Below, one piece after another: positions 21,801 through 34,600 of a stretch of 64,000 bases of DNA. The notes under the pieces are model-generated. The model saw only the letters and a program-made list of their open reading frames with translations, was not told where the DNA came from and searched no databases. Source of the stretch: Paramacrobiotus metropolitanus (Eukaryota; Tardigrada; Eutardigrada; Parachela; Macrobiotidae); the NCBI RefSeq assembly GCF_019649055.1, contig NW_026570221.1:4154001-4218000 (forward strand), written 5' to 3'. The number at the start of each line of letters is the position of its first letter. Position 1 is the stretch's first letter. Position numbers and translations under genes: made by a program.

Positions 21801-23479
21801 ATCACAACTTGCCGGCGTTTGTAATAAATTTTATGTTCACCATTTTTACAAAGTCTGATTAATTAAAAATTATTTCATATTTTCACCGAAGTTCTACTTC
21901 TTATGGTATTTATTATATTGGTACAAAACACGGTTTATGATAAAAACGCACTGTAAAATATGTTTCCTGGAGAAAGCTGGTAAAATTTGTCAGTAGGCAG
22001 CAGCCGCCATTTTTGCACTATGTATCAGCTGCTCGGTGACAGCAGACAGCAGTAAAAAAGTGTGTGCTGCAAAAAAAACAGTAGGTTATATCCAGCTGTT
22101 GTTTTGATTCAAGTGCACGAGCACAGCCATGAAGTATCAGTACTTGAATCGAATGAATTGAATTTATTGTCTTATGCATCGGGATACGGTCCCCTCAAAG
22201 CATTTGACACTCGAGACAAAAAGAACAGTAAAAGTTGACATTTTCGAAGATAAAAAACTTTAACATTTGTTAAAGGGCATTTAACGTTCACATGTTAGTT
22301 ACAACATGCACATGGCACACAATAAAACATACAAAGAGTGAATGCAGTTTTCAGTTCGTTGTCAGCTGAAATATTATACAATTAAAAATCTAGCACAACA
22401 GGTCAGTATCGCAGTTTTTCTTAGTCCGCTGCAGCTTTGTCCACTGCAGTTTACTCCCGGTGACTCTGTCGAGGGCATCCTTGAAAGGAATTGACTAAAG
22501 AATAGGATTCTTTCGGTAAGATTATTTCGTTTCACAGCTCGCAGATTCATGAAGGAAACTGATTGGAGTGTACGTATAATAAACAACGAAATGATTAGCG
22601 TCCAGAGATACTTCCTTAATTATTAGCAGAAGCTAGCAGAAAGTATCTATTCTTTTAAGAATCGGTTATAAGCCGGACATGCATCCGGCACAGCACCCCT
22701 TTGCTAGCCAATGGTCTCGGTGAAACAGATTACAATAGCACGTTGCAAGCACACCCGATATCGAACATTCGATATGAGTCTATATGTGTAACAAATATAG
22801 TGAAAATATTAATTTATTATTTGACTATGCACTCTGAAACTAAAACGTTTCGAACGTTTCGAACGTTAACGACTATGCACTCTGAAACTAAAACGTTTCG
22901 TTGCGCGAATGTTTTGTTACGCTTAAGCCGTCCTAAATGTCCGGGAGACGTCAAAACGAGAACAGCTGGTGTTGTAAGGCTATTCGGCAAATTAAAGTAA
23001 TGAGACTAACTGGCCAAAACATATTGAAGCAACTGATATATGTACAAGCCGGTCCGGATGATGAGCACGTAAAGGTACATCAAATGCTTAATGAGCGCGA
23101 TGTTACCGCTTAGCACGATGGCCAGTGGCCACTACACGACCTTGACCACAATGCGTAAATGCGCTCCCCAGTCAAATTGTCCCTTACTGCACCGTCCGTT
23201 TTCCAGCCACTTTCCGCCAGGCAATTACGATTATTACTCATTATACCAGCCAGCCAAAGCGAAACGCATGTTACGCATTTAAACAGTGGTGCCTGGCGTG
23301 GCTTAGTATGTTATTTGGCGCAGCCCATGAATTCACAATTTTTGATTTTCTCTACCGTGCTCATAATCCGGACCGGCTTGTACTTGGACAATCTTTTTTC
23401 GGTCGCACATACTATATCATAGTTTAGTTTATTCAAGAGCAGATAAACCCTGAGGCACTCGCTGGTCTGATCAGATCGC
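21801..23479. other. Intergenic with a short direct repeat
   Basis: No gene supported. A 30-bp direct repeat beginning GACTATGCACTCTGAAACTA recurs with a 48-bp period at 22823-22900, separated by GAACGTTTCGAACGTT. The 22374-22586 and 22701-23000 frames lack support. Confidence 0.45.
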
Positions 23480-23633
23480 TTTGCATTACTTTTTCCGGCT
23501 TTTTCTCGCAGCGACAAATACACTGATATTCTGGATGACTTTCGTTTTATGATTTAATTATTTATTCGTTTTAAAAATTTATCTTTTTCACCTTTTTTAT
23601 TTCTCACGTGCGTGGTTATTCAAAGAGTTGACA

Positions 23634-23830
23634 ATGAAGAGACTCAACATTGTCATTACGTTCTTGCTGCTGCCGCGTCCCTTGCCGCCCCGTCCAACCG
23701 GAAACGGGAATCCTGGATGAGCACACTCCGTATCCGACGCGATACTACGTTAGAAACCGGGTTCAAGGCCGACAAGCACGGGACGCCGTTGTGCCGGTTC
23801 TTCACACAGCTTCCGCATTGGCGGAGCAAC
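23634..23830 (+). pseudogene. Family 1 defensin-like prepropeptide, copy 3, broken
   Basis: Inverted relative to the other two family 1 copies. It begins ATGAAGAGACTCAACATTGT, matching the signal peptide start of the copy at 28144. Relative to that copy, 7 bp are missing inside the signal peptide (TTCTTGCTGCT against the longer TTC-TTC-TTA run), which shifts the frame. The propeptide, seen in the other frame, keeps AAPSNRKRESWM and the IRRD processing site, then LCRF. After LCRF the homology ends and none of the remaining five cysteines of the mature domain is present. Its upstream 150 bp also match the 5' flank of the other copies. Confidence 0.75.
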
Positions 23831-24239
23831 ATCAGCCGCAGCGGATGGCCAATCAGCTGATGCCATTTGCCGGAAAGGAAGATGGAAATCTACATCGTTT
23901 CTGCGTTACTTTCGACCATCAGCCAACACCTAATTGTTTGGGGCACAACTAAACTCACTGCTCTCTCCCGCCACGGTACGCACGGAACCGCACCGGAAGG
24001 AACAACCGCAAGCACGCGCATTCACATATACACCCTGGCCACGAATCAGGGTTCCTGGAGCGAGCACGCACCAGGGCATTCCATAAATTTGCATCATTCA
24101 GCCAGCAAAGCATTCCTTCCGGTGGTCGAGCATGTTCTGCAGCTACCTTGAGACTTTGCAGTCGAGTATGGGTTGGCCAATGTCCCAACACCTTGCGGGC
24201 GTTTCTTATGATATTAGCGTTAATACATCTAATTGCTGT

Positions 24240-24520
24240 TCCAGCCCGGTAGCGTGGTGAATACGTGACTTTTAAATTCCCTTCGAATTTGCAATAATTA
24301 CTGTAAATTTTAGTTTGAGAATTTTATTTTGTTTCACCTTTTTGGAAATGGGGGGAATGTTGGGCAATCGATCGGAATCTGGGAGAATTGTAATACAGAT
24401 TAGGCCGGGGCTCGGCGAATATCCTGACCAGGACGGTGATGCTGATGACTGACAGTGTTGTTACCATCACCTGACCTATACCAGTGATACATTATACACT
24501 GCGGCGCATTGGATTGGTTT
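24240..24520. repeat. Third copy of a duplicated flank segment
   Basis: Matches 28760-28990 and 45595-45830 in the same orientation (CCCTTCGAATTT, TCGGAATCTGGGAG, GGCCGGGGCTCGGC, TTACCATCACCTGACCTATA). The adjoining peptide copy at 23634 is inverted, so a rearrangement separated the two parts. Confidence 0.55.
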
Positions 24521-24889
24521 CATTATGACCGCAATCGCTTAACAGCTAAAATATTTGCAATGATTGTGGGTCTCTGACAGAACCAATGCTATATGTTAAG
24601 ATTCTTATGATCCATCCACGGATCCACCCAAAATGCGTTATATAGTTTTTGTCGGCAATATCAGTACCGTGATTGGTATGCGAAAACATGTCGCTTTGCA
24701 GAATAAGGTTAGGATTATGCACATATTATTATATGAACAAACAACTTTTGAACGGGAACATGTTAACGAATCCAAAGCTAGCTTGCAGAAATGTAGCTAT
24801 GCTACGGATGATGAGGCATCGGTGAAAGGTATTAACTAAGTACAGAACTCCATCGAATTGTTAAAACCTGCTAATTTTTAGTCTTTGGC

Positions 24890-25500
24890 AGACGGCTTCT
24901 CGTCGCTGTAAAAGATCAGAGACAACATACAATGTCACGGACTCGGTAAAAAAGCTCAGAAGAGACCATGTAAATGAACCCTCTTAGTCCCAAAAGCTAA
25001 GTTTTAACCTCCATCGAAAGATCAAAGTTACTATCCACGTGGACTTGCGCCCAACAAACGCGACGAAATTGCACAACCGTTCGCCGACACTTCCAAACAG
25101 TAATACAGCTCAACACCGCCAAACCAATACAAGGAATAAGCGCGAGAGTAATCCATAACAGGTCGAGTCTCGCTGCAATCGTATAATAACGCCACAAAAC
25201 ATGGACGATATTTCTCCAGAGAGAATAGAAAAATCCAGGAATATAGAACTGAACGATTCCCACGAGGGTCAGCATGCTACCAGAGGCGAGTATGACCATC
25301 GCTAAATGAACATGCAGAAACGCTTTCAGGCGGGCACTTATGCCACACGTGCATTCTGCAGAAATCCATTGGCCTTTCCGCCAACTCACTGCCGGCAGAA
25401 ACGCCTGTCCGTGCATTTTCCGCCCACCGTCTAGCAGCCACATGGCAGGGAATAATTCGACAACGGAGAACAGATATTCAATGTTTGAAAAACCTTAATA
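24890..25500 (-). pseudogene. Decayed copy of the multipass membrane protein
   Basis: Closely similar to exon 2 of the gene at 18599-19267. Conserved stretches include SWRKGQWISAECTCG, HLAMVILASGSMLT and GLAVLSCITVWKCRRTVVQF. One base is missing near 25480, just after the acceptor-like TTGGAG, so the frame entering the exon is lost; a TAG follows MEVKT where the parent continues. The last segment matching the parent C terminus is visible near 24895. No exon 1 copy is seen upstream, where a TTAA MITE fragment (25580) lies instead. The open part (24997-25443) could be mistaken for a gene. Confidence 0.78.
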
Positions 25501-25579
25501 TGCTCCAAGAGGAATGACAGCTGTCTGTTTGCCTAACAAGAACACCTGAGTAATTATTGATTCATAGCAGTCTTATTAA

Positions 25580-25920
25580 GGGATTTGGCCCGGTACATAG
25601 CACCAAATTCATATACATCCACGGCAACTTTCGCTGTCGCGCACTCCCAAACACTTTTTGGTTTGCTTCATGATATTTTGTAGCCAAAGGATTAGTAGAC
25701 ATAGGCGAAAAAACCGTTTGTGCGCGCAACATCCGGTTCCAGGGTTATTAATGAAATAAAATTCCAAAAGTTTAAGCGCGCGGAGGTGTACCAAAAGTCT
25801 CATTATGAACCGATGCTCTTCAAATTTTGCACGAAAACACACATTACTATGAAGATCGTTTTGGTACCGAACCAGCTTTCCACCATTTTTTTCAAATTTT
25901 AAAATGAATTTCAAAAATTT
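25580..25920. mobile_element. Half copy of the TTAA-flanked MITE
   Basis: Begins GGGATTTGGCCCGGTACATA directly after TTAA (25576-25579) and matches the left arm of the 10222-10667 element, then part of its inverted centre. No right terminus was found. It ends near a local AT palindrome (ATTTTAAAATGAATTTC and inverse, about 25890-25940). Confidence 0.65.
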
Positions 25921-27369
25921 TAAAATTCATTTTAAAATCGGAAAAAAATGTTAGAAAGTTTCGTTTTCATTTTCTACAATCGGTTCAGCGTTACGTGAAT
26001 GCACGCCTTACTGTTATTTCACTGTAAAGAAACTAAAGCCAACAGCATTACCGGTTTTAACAGCTAACAGTTTTCTGTATCAGCGATCAAGGATTCTTGC
26101 AGTCAATTATATTAGCTCATGACTACAGACTATGGGAATGCGGGGGAAATGCTCATAACTATGGGACTATAGGAGGACATGATAACAGCGTGAACTCTGT
26201 GATGGTACTATAATATATAAACCAAGTACAGTACGTATATCATATATGTATCCAACATATACACAGATGACGGATCTGCGCACAATTTGACATTAAGGAT
26301 TACATCAATGTAGCAAATACCGTAAATGCGCAATGCAAAGACCCCGCGCAGATACTGTGGTGTAACTGTGAAATTAAAGACTTTGGTATTGAATGAAGGT
26401 AAAAGCCATTTTAAATTTTTTAAAACTGAAACAGGTGCAATCAACATAACGAGTGTCTGCTTTTTGAGGATACCGTGGTCCTGAGCATCCACTTGATAAA
26501 TCCACTTTTTAACGGCTTTCTGAGTATGTAAAGGTCGTTCGCGTAGATTTTCATTGTGCGGAAATGCGTAGCGTTTTCGCTGCGCATTTTGCGCTGTCTG
26601 TCGGATTTCGTGCATACTACAAGAAAGGAAGTGCTGCTTACTAAATTTGTATTTGCGAAAGTACGTAGAAGCAGAGCCTGCAGCGTTTGGCAGTTGCAAG
26701 GTACTGTACAGTCTGTACTGTTACCCTGCACCTGCCGAAAGTTTCAGTGGTTCAAATAGACGTATTTCTTTCTTTATTACCAGAACATGTGCGACGTACG
26801 TTGTACGAGCGCGTTCAGTCGCCATTCACGGTTCACATACTAGGCCTGCAACTGCGTGCGGGCGGCTGTGTGCTGACTGAACGCAAGAGCTTTAGCTCTC
26901 ACACAGCTACAGTATCGTACAGCTCATACTGTACAAAAATTTCGTAACCGGACGTTTTGTCCAACACTCGCTTTTTTTAGTTTTCAAAAATTCTAAACGT
27001 GGTTAATTAAAGTAGCGCAAAACTGCATTTCTTGAAATTTAAAAAGAAAAAATGACAAACAGCAGAATAATAGTAAAATAGGTTTAGGTTTAATGCTTAA
27101 TGTCTGCAAATACAAGTAATCGCTCCTTATCGAGATTCACAGGCAGAACTGTCGAAAAATGCATTGGAGTATTTCCTTTAGACTCTAAAGCTCCTATTTA
27201 TGTGAATTATGGCGCGACATCGATCCCGTATGAGCTGTTGGGGGACACTGATCCCGACAGCGCCACTGACCAGTTACTCGTTAAATTAACCGATTTTAAC
27301 CTTATGCTTTGATCACTGACCCTTAAGTACAGAGTACAATCGCAGTATTGATGCGGTTAGGAATCCGAT
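25921..27369. other. Intergenic; short open frames only
   Basis: No splice-supported gene. The overlapping frames at 26208-26947 lie on both strands and share no known motif. The only frame I would keep as a candidate is 27100-27312, listed separately. Confidence 0.4.
27100..27312 (+). CDS. Hypothetical 70-residue frame
   Basis: ATG to TGA, 70 codons, polar and acidic in composition (FPLDSKAPIYVNYG, GDTDPDSATDQLLVKL). It has no signal peptide, transmembrane segment or domain I recognise. It sits just left of the segmental duplication boundary and has no clear partner in the second block. It could be an internal exon or chance. Confidence 0.2.
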   Translation: MSANTSNRSLSRFTGRTVEKCIGVFPLDSKAPIYVNYGATSIPYELLGDTDPDSATDQLLVKLTDFNLML

Positions 27370-27698
27370 GCACAAATTATCCCCAAAATTTCATCATTTT
27401 TTCTTGTTTGTTGGTTTTAGGTTTACGATTTTTTCTATATCTTGATGTTACATACTGCCTTTCCTGTGTAATTTTTTTCGCCTTTTTGCCTAATCAACTG
27501 ATAAATTTTAATTTAAATTAACGCCAACACAGTAAATGAAACGGCAGTAAAACGAATGAGCAATCTGAGGAATGTCAGTAAGAATAGGGAAATATCATGA
27601 AAGAAAGACACAGTAATCAAAAACAGGTAACTCAACGTAATTACAAACTGATGATAATATTGTCCGGCTGAGCTTATCATCGTACGGCTGACACAGCT

Positions 27699-27761
27699 GC
27701 CGGTGTTTGTCGAGCTGACGTGATCATTATCACGGCTGAGCATATATAAAGAGAGGTCAAA
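27699..27761 (+). promoter_or_regulatory. Conserved 63-bp TATA module, block I
   Basis: Contains CTGACGTGATCATTATCACG followed by a TATATAAA box (27743-27750). It matches 44555-44617 at 61 of 63 positions, higher than the surrounding duplicate sequence. A CRE-like TGACGTGA overlaps the palindrome GTGATCATTATCAC. It points rightward on the plus strand, toward the 3' end of the minus-strand family 1 peptide and the receptor-like relics beyond. Confidence 0.6.
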
Positions 27762-27867
27762 GGTACTCTGACATAACAGCGTATTACGCATCGTGTTGTG
27801 ATTGCCGGTCACCTGCCACGTGCGAGTAAAATAGACTGCATCAGGCCGAATGGCGTCGACGTCCTGT

Positions 27868-28144
27868 TCATTTGTAGCAGTAGCAGAGGGGAAGAGGGGT
27901 GTGGCATTTCGCCATCGGGGCTCTAAATTTTAAATGACAAAACTCTTTGCACCGAGGATCTTTCTTGAACCGGCACAACGGCGTCCCATAGTCGTCGGTC
28001 TTGAACCCGGTTTCTGAAGTATGTAATATCGCGTCGGACGCGGAGTGCGTTCATCCAGGATTCTTGTTTTCGGTGGGACGGGGCGGCAAGGGACGCGGCC
28101 AACACAAGTAAGAAGAATGCAGTGACAATAATGAGATTCTTCAT
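27868..28144 (-). pseudogene. Family 1 defensin-like prepropeptide, copy 1, frameshifted
   Basis: Starts ATGAAGAAT at 28144 with a clear signal peptide (IIVTAFFLLVLAASLAAP) and a propeptide ending in the furin-type site RVRR. Just after the site this copy has 7 bp more than the copy at 44724, which shifts the frame. In the shifted frame the six-cysteine domain is intact to its stop at 27868: C-x7-C-x3-C-x10-C-x6-C-x-C, containing CKEFC and ending CYCYK. The unshifted frame runs instead to an unrelated stop at 27923. The C-x3-C and C-x-C pattern is that of CSalphabeta defensins. As read, the mature peptide cannot be made; a sequencing error should be excluded. An AT-rich TTAAATATC at about 28360, conserved in block II, may be its core promoter. 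Confidence 0.8.
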
Positions 28145-29521
28145 TGTCAACTCGTTTTAATAACCGCACAAGTGTGAAATAAAAAAAAATAAAAAGTGAA
28201 AAGGACGGAATTGTAAAACAAATTGAAAATCAAATTATATCAGCATCCCGAATATAACACCGTCTGTGTATTTTTCGTTGCGAGAAAAAGCAGGCAAAAG
28301 TAGCGCAAAGCGATACATTGTCGTGTAGGGTACGAATTGCACTGGTTAATCCAACCGCGCGATATTTAAGTAGTCGTGTCGCGCGCTGCGCAGTGTTGTG
28401 GTTAGTTTATCCGCTGACCAATGCCGGTAAATTATATCAGCGAGCGATGCGAATTGGCTGAACGCGCGGTGACGGAAGAAAGAGCGCCCCCTGTGCGCTC
28501 AGAAACGCGGTGGCGACTGCACTGACAGTGAGTGACTGAATTCACGATGACGCTATTACGGTTATAAGTAATACCGGTGAATGCGTCAGCCCAACCGTTA
28601 AAGCAATAATAATGTCGGTTGCCGGTTACTCATGCTGATACAGCGATAGGCGCTTATCACTGCATTGACACTGTCATCGCAGATAATAATAATATCTTTA
28701 TTTATTATTCCATTATGTTAGCGTGAATATCCGCACGTACGCTGACGAACAATTAACCATTAAATTCCCTTCGGCTTTAACATCACCTAATAAAAAATTC
28801 ATTTTGTAATTGGTTAAAGGCTCGACATTCGGTCGGAACCTGGGTGAGATGTCTTAAAGGTTATGCTGGGGAGCGGCACATGTCTTTATACGGACAAGAA
28901 TCCTGCCGACTAATACTGTTGCTCACCATCAACTGACCTTTCACCGCGATACGTATACAATGCAGTACTGTACTGGTTGCATTAAGACCGTATTGGGTTA
29001 TAAGTCAAAGTACTTTCTTTTAGAATCATATGAAGTTTTGAACATGAACAAAAAGAAATATCTTTTTCAGAACGGAGTTCAGAACAAGAAGAAATGTCGC
29101 TTTCTTTTTTGTTTGTGCTGTATGTAGTATATTTCGTATGAGAGAGTCTTCGGGTTATTTATCGTTAATAGAACATTCTTAAATATTCTTTCTTCGTACC
29201 GAGGTCTAGTTTCTATGTGCCACCAAGGCGTAACACTGTATGGCATGCATTCGCTGTATCGTTGCGGCCGTGCTGGATCTGTTGTGCACAGACATGTTTT
29301 TTTGGCAGACGGCAAGGAAACACAACCATGTTGTTCGTTCGGCAGCTCTCGCCTGGACGGTTTATCAGCGACATCACATGCCAAATTGCCATGCTGCCAA
29401 ATTGGCTGACAAAATGCCAAGACATCTGTAAAATACAGTTACAAAAGAGGCTTTAACGCTAGCGAGTAGCGAAGTGCGTGGTCAGAACACTATTATACGT
29501 ATACTGCCTGGCTTACTGCGA
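28145..29521. other. Upstream flank of family 1 peptide copy 1
   Basis: High-identity duplicate of 44994-46310. It contains GC-rich GCGCGCTGCGCAG stretches and a conserved AGTAGTCGTGTCGC next to the TTAAATATC box. The short frames around 29079-29456 sit on both strands and are frameshifted between the two blocks, so I do not call a gene. Confidence 0.5.
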
Positions 29522-31470
29522 AATAATTTGACCGACCAGCTGCTGCTGGAAAGTCAACGGTGTCGAGGATGCAAGTAAGAGGAAGAGGCAGAAACATCAT
29601 GTGCTGACAGGAATGTTCCATCAGGAAGATCAAGACCAGGAGCAGTGGCACTGCTGCCTAACGGTGAGAAGCCGGTCTGGACGTACTGCCCTACGGTCAT
29701 CTTGGACTTTGATGGCGACACGAATTTCTGGACGCATCTTAGAGTCACCGACACACGCTGCCCGTGCGACAGTAAGAATCCAGCAGCTGTTGCCAGAAGG
29801 AGGTAAGTAATTACTGATTAGCATTAATTTCCTTAGCGTCCGGTTGGATACAGCCGGGAACTGCGCTTTTATTGGTGGAAAATTGCAGTATCCGCCAGTC
29901 GGTTCGTGGTTAAAAAATTTCAAATAAAATCAGTAAATAGTGGGCATAGATCGCCGAAACCCTGTTCGAATAGAGAAGCCCTGGGTTTGTACAATATGCC
30001 CGTTAAGTCCACGCATCCACTTTCTTCATAGCGACGCTGTCCCTCTTTGTACTGCGAATAATGATCAATAATCCAGGCAATCGTTATCGTCCTACCATTA
30101 TAACTGCAGCTCTGCATTTTCCACAGTGAGGACACTCGCTGTGGAAAGCAATGCGAGAGGAAAGGCGTCGTGCAGGCTGAATAATATTCCAAGAAAATAA
30201 TTCAGAAATAATAATTTATGAAGAAATTCAGTTTTTCATTATGCCACAATAAACGCTTCTTTTTCTGGGTGCAGATCTCTCTACAAGCGCTAGAACGCTG
30301 TTTCGTGAGATTTTTAAGGAAATCTACTGGTGACAGCACGCACCTTCATGGTGACCGATTAACCGGTAGGGTGAAATAGCTTCAGCGCAGGACATTATTA
30401 AGCTTAAATTTAGCTGGACGACGCCCTCTTGACCATGGCTGATGAGGCTGACTTCTTTAATACACCTTGTGCTTATTCTGGCTCTGTCACCGTGCTAAAA
30501 GTTAAATTTTTCCATCGGGAAGCCCGGTGATGCTTCTCTGTTAAGTACCTGAATTTATCAGGCGGATGTATCTGTAATTGCGCCGCGCATATGTAGGCCA
30601 TAAAGTTAGCTGTATGGAAAAATAAATTGTAAACATCCAACAATCGTCATTGTCCAGCGCAGAACGAAGGCTGGCTGACGACATTTCTAGTCGATTGCCA
30701 TCGAAATGTTTCGCTAGCCTAGAAGGCACAGCCAGCGACAGTAAAACGCACACAGCAGCATACAGTCGTCTGCAGGTTCTCACGGCGATATAAACGTCAT
30801 TTTCGGTGCGATGCAACTGTGATAACATGAACGACTGTAAATGAATTGCTACGTTCCTTTACTATATCGTTTGCTGTAGTACAAAGCCTTTGCGCATCAT
30901 TTGCGCTAGCTTCTCTCACAGTCAAATTACTAGTTTCTGGTGAATGGAGTTTTATGCGCAAACCTAAGAAACCCTTACGGATTTTATTTGGACGTAACTC
31001 TGTTTATAATTTTTTTGTAATCTGATGCATGCGAATGGAAGTCAGCGTACCGAATCACTTACAGTAATTATAATTATTATGATAATTTTACCATTCTAAT
31101 ATTCCAAAGTATGGAAATTTATGCGCAATGATGTCGCTGGGCAACCGGCAGCTGTTGTTGTGTTAATTGATGGATTAACGTCGCCAGCGTCCAGTTAGCC
31201 CATTATGGCCACGAACACTGCCGGTGCAGCATGATTGGCCCAACATCCGCGAAGCGGATATCTCTGCATCTGCCGCATCACGACTATTTCGCGTTGCATG
31301 AATCCTGCAAAGGAGAGCACCGTTTCAGGAAGTCCAACGGTTGTAAAGGTCACCGCGTGCATTTTATGCTCTGTATTTTTAGCTTTTTCGAAGTGTCTCG
31401 GGGCAACGGTTTTCATTGGAACTGCAATACTTTTATTTGGGATTGTTGCTTGGAAATGGAATTTCAGCAG
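29522..31470 (+). pseudogene. Relics of a plus-strand Ig-like receptor gene, block I
   Basis: Several exon remnants are visible by comparison with block II. One, ending at a GTAAGT donor (29803), reads GEKPVWTYCPTVILDFDGDT in an open frame, but its 5' part is frameshifted relative to block II. A second, about 30660-30795, ends SKCFASLEGTASDSKTH before a stop. A third, about 31110-31320, contains DWPNIREADISASAASRLF but has an in-frame stop and a shift. A hydrophobic segment (ATVFIGTAILLFGIVAWKW, about 31405-31465) would be the transmembrane helix. Strand patterns such as C...YxRLQVLT in block II suggest Ig folds. The gene is dead here; the domain assignment is inference. Confidence 0.4.
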
Positions 31471-31690
31471 TAAAACAAATTACTGGGAAGTATTACGAGG
31501 TATTGAGCCTTCAGCTGTATTTTTCTGGAATTGCGCTGCGTGTTACATCAGTAACGCTGTGATTGGTTGCCACGTAGTACATAGACGTTCCGTGTTGCGA
31601 TTGGTTGCTTCGAAGCTGTGGTTTATACCGGGTGGCCGAACAAAATGGCCGTCTGTTTTGTCATGGTGCGCTGGATCCGTCCAACACTGA

Positions 31691-34600
31691 ATTGACGTTT
31701 TCCTAGTTTCATTCGATAGAGCAATGCTTTTAACATAAAAAAGTTAAGTTAAGTCAAAATTTCCATAAGGCTGAAATTTTTTATGAATTGTTTTGTAAAA
31801 CTGGTTGGGTTCGGATGATGTCCTGGAAGCGAAAATCTGAAATTACCCGTTTCTAAATTAAAAATTCTTGCTATTCAACTAACGACATTAATGTAGATTG
31901 TTTTACTGTTTCTGGTAGAGAGGTTGTTTTTCGTTTTTTTACTGTAAGGAACTGCAGTATTCTAGCAACCGTGCTTGGCCAGTGCGCTGAAGAACAGAGA
32001 CTTTGCACGAGTAATTCTTGTGAAACCGGCAAACAAAGTTTTTGAGAGAAAATTTCTGACCAACGTTCTAAACGCTTACCAGATTCAATTTTGTTTCTGA
32101 AAGGGCAATGTGTCAGCTACATGTTAAAAGTAAATCTGCATTTTTTTGTGCAACCTGTCATGCAGCCAAAAACTGTAACCGAAAATACTCGAAAATACCA
32201 AATAAAAAACCGGCATTTTTCGAAAAAATTACAATGTGTCATGACTGCATAACTCGTTCAGCGTATGCAGCATGACCACAACTTTTGTTTCTTTTAAAGA
32301 AAACGTATTTTGCTAAATGAAACAGTTAAAAATATTCAAAAAGTCCGTCAGAGGAAGAAATGGCACAAGATTTTATGTTTTGCGAGCTGGGACACGAAAA
32401 ATTTGCAGACAGTTTCATTTGGCATCATTGCAAACGAAGACGGCTTAATTTTTTCAGAAACTTTGTTTTAGGTTTTGTGGCTAATAAAATTCTCTATCGA
32501 ATGAGTCTAAACAGTTTACGGTGCGACAAAGGGTCTGCGAAAAACAAACGAAAACAGGAGACGGCCATTTCGTTCAGCCACCCGGTATTATGGCGGCGAC
32601 GGTTTGAACGGCATCATTACGATGGTTGGTGTGCGCAGCGCCACCTGGCGTTCATTTTAAGCCGTTACTAGTTTACCACGACGAGTTAGCATAGAACTCT
32701 GACAGTGCTCGATTTGAGAAATCAGCGTGTGCATAGGGCGTTGATGGCCGATGTTCACAGTACATAATGTGGCATATCGCGCATGACTTTTGCTTTTCGC
32801 GGTTGCGCGAACTGGGCACAGCAACGTTTCAAAACGATCGGGCAATAATCAGAATATTGTTACACAATAAAGCATTTATACTTTTCGCCTATTTTATTTT
32901 GCCATGTCCCGGCAACCGGATGTTGCGCGCACAATCGGTTTTCAGAACAATGTAAACAACTCATTTAGCTTTGGAATGACAAAAGTGTTGGAATGAATGA
33001 TGAAAAGTAACAAAAAGTAATAAAAAGACAAATGACAAAAGGGAAAAAAGAATGAGCTGGATGGAATGACAAAAAGTAAAAAGTGTTACGGAGTGCGCGA
33101 AAGGGAAAGCTTTAGTGTATGTATCCCATTTTTGACTTTATGTATCGGGCCGTTTTCCTTAACGCAGCAGAAACCTTTGACTGAGCATACCTGTAAAAAC
33201 TGCTGCTAGGGTACGCTGTAAACACCCACATCATGCTAAGCGCTAACTAACCGTTTCTTTATCATACATACAAAGAATTTCAGCGGACTCAGATCTCTAG
33301 TCGTCTTGTCATTATTGTGTTTCATGCAAAGCTGTCTGCTGCACTGCTTTTCTTCAAATTTCTCCCGTTTCCTTTAATAGAACGGTTCCAGGTGCAACCG
33401 CTATATTTTTTAGTTTTTTGGTTATGTCGGATTGCTAGTATCTGTACATAGCGAAAAAAGAAATTGCAGCCGTTGCCAAAAAACATTATTCTATCTACTG
33501 TTTTCTATTGATAATTTGTGCCGCAGATAGATAGACAATACAGTAATGTTTGCTTCTTGGCCCGAATACTATTGAGCGCGTAGCACTTTCATCAATACAT
33601 TTCGGCCCTGAATTTGCCATCTGACCCAAACTTCGATTTTCTACAATATGGACTACTTGTTATGAAACAATAATAATTCTTCTGTTTAACAGCATTATTA
33701 CCTCAATTAATAATAGAATTAATGTCATATTTTCTAAATTCTAATGATGCCCGTTGTTTAATTGCACTGTGGTGAATAATATCATTTATTCCCAGGCGGC
33801 ATACGCTTACTTATTAGTAATATTTTAATCTCAATATAATAATAATTATATTGGTAATCATTTCAGCAGTATTATTTTCTTTGACTATTGAGTATTTTCT
33901 GTAGATATGTCATACATATGTCTCACTACTCACTACCCAGAAAAAAATATTTAAACTTAGCATCTATTTGCTATAATGCACAGCACAGTTCTTCTTCCCG
34001 GGCTGTTACTGTAATTTAATCAAAAAAGTATAAAGTACCACAGAGTGACATAAAAGGTTTTGATTTTCTATGACTACAAAGCTGCATTAGAGACAAATAT
34101 TTTTCATATGCAGCTTAGGACTAGAAAGACGCATAACCCCAAACCCAGATATCCGTACGCATGTGGCAAGTGCACTTGTACGACAACCGGATATATTAGC
34201 TGAGTCGTACAGCGCACTGCGCCGCATGCGTTCGGAATGCTGTGGGTGGGATTATGCGTCTTTTTTGTCCTAAGCTGCATGCGTAGAACGATTCCACATG
34301 TACGCCGCACGTAGACCATCCTAAAGTTGTACAGTTGTACTACGCGTTATTACTGTCAGCATTTTTACCTAACTATGCACGATTATGTCTAATATTCTGT
34401 TCTGCAATCCGGGTAATTATTTTTGGGTAACTACTTAACGAATAAAATTAATTTCGTCCTTAACGGGGATATACAGCACATGCAGTATTTTAATAATTAT
34501 TTTTGACGGCCCAATTACCGTGTATTCTTGTACACTTATCTCGTACGGGGTTTAAAATGAATTATTGTAAGAGATGTTGTTGAATTCTGGTACGGTGTAA

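Noticed and set aside
30541-30828. Minus-strand frame conserved with 47236-47463 (VCVLLSLAV...LDNDDC)
   Set aside because: Conservation is explained by the segmental duplication; the plus strand is equally open and looks more Ig-like. Kept only as an ambiguity.
31235-31690. 151-codon plus-strand frame as an intact membrane protein
   Set aside because: Its start lies in a shifted frame of the decayed receptor exon, and it mixes two frames of the block II homologue; only its hydrophobic segment is kept as a relic.
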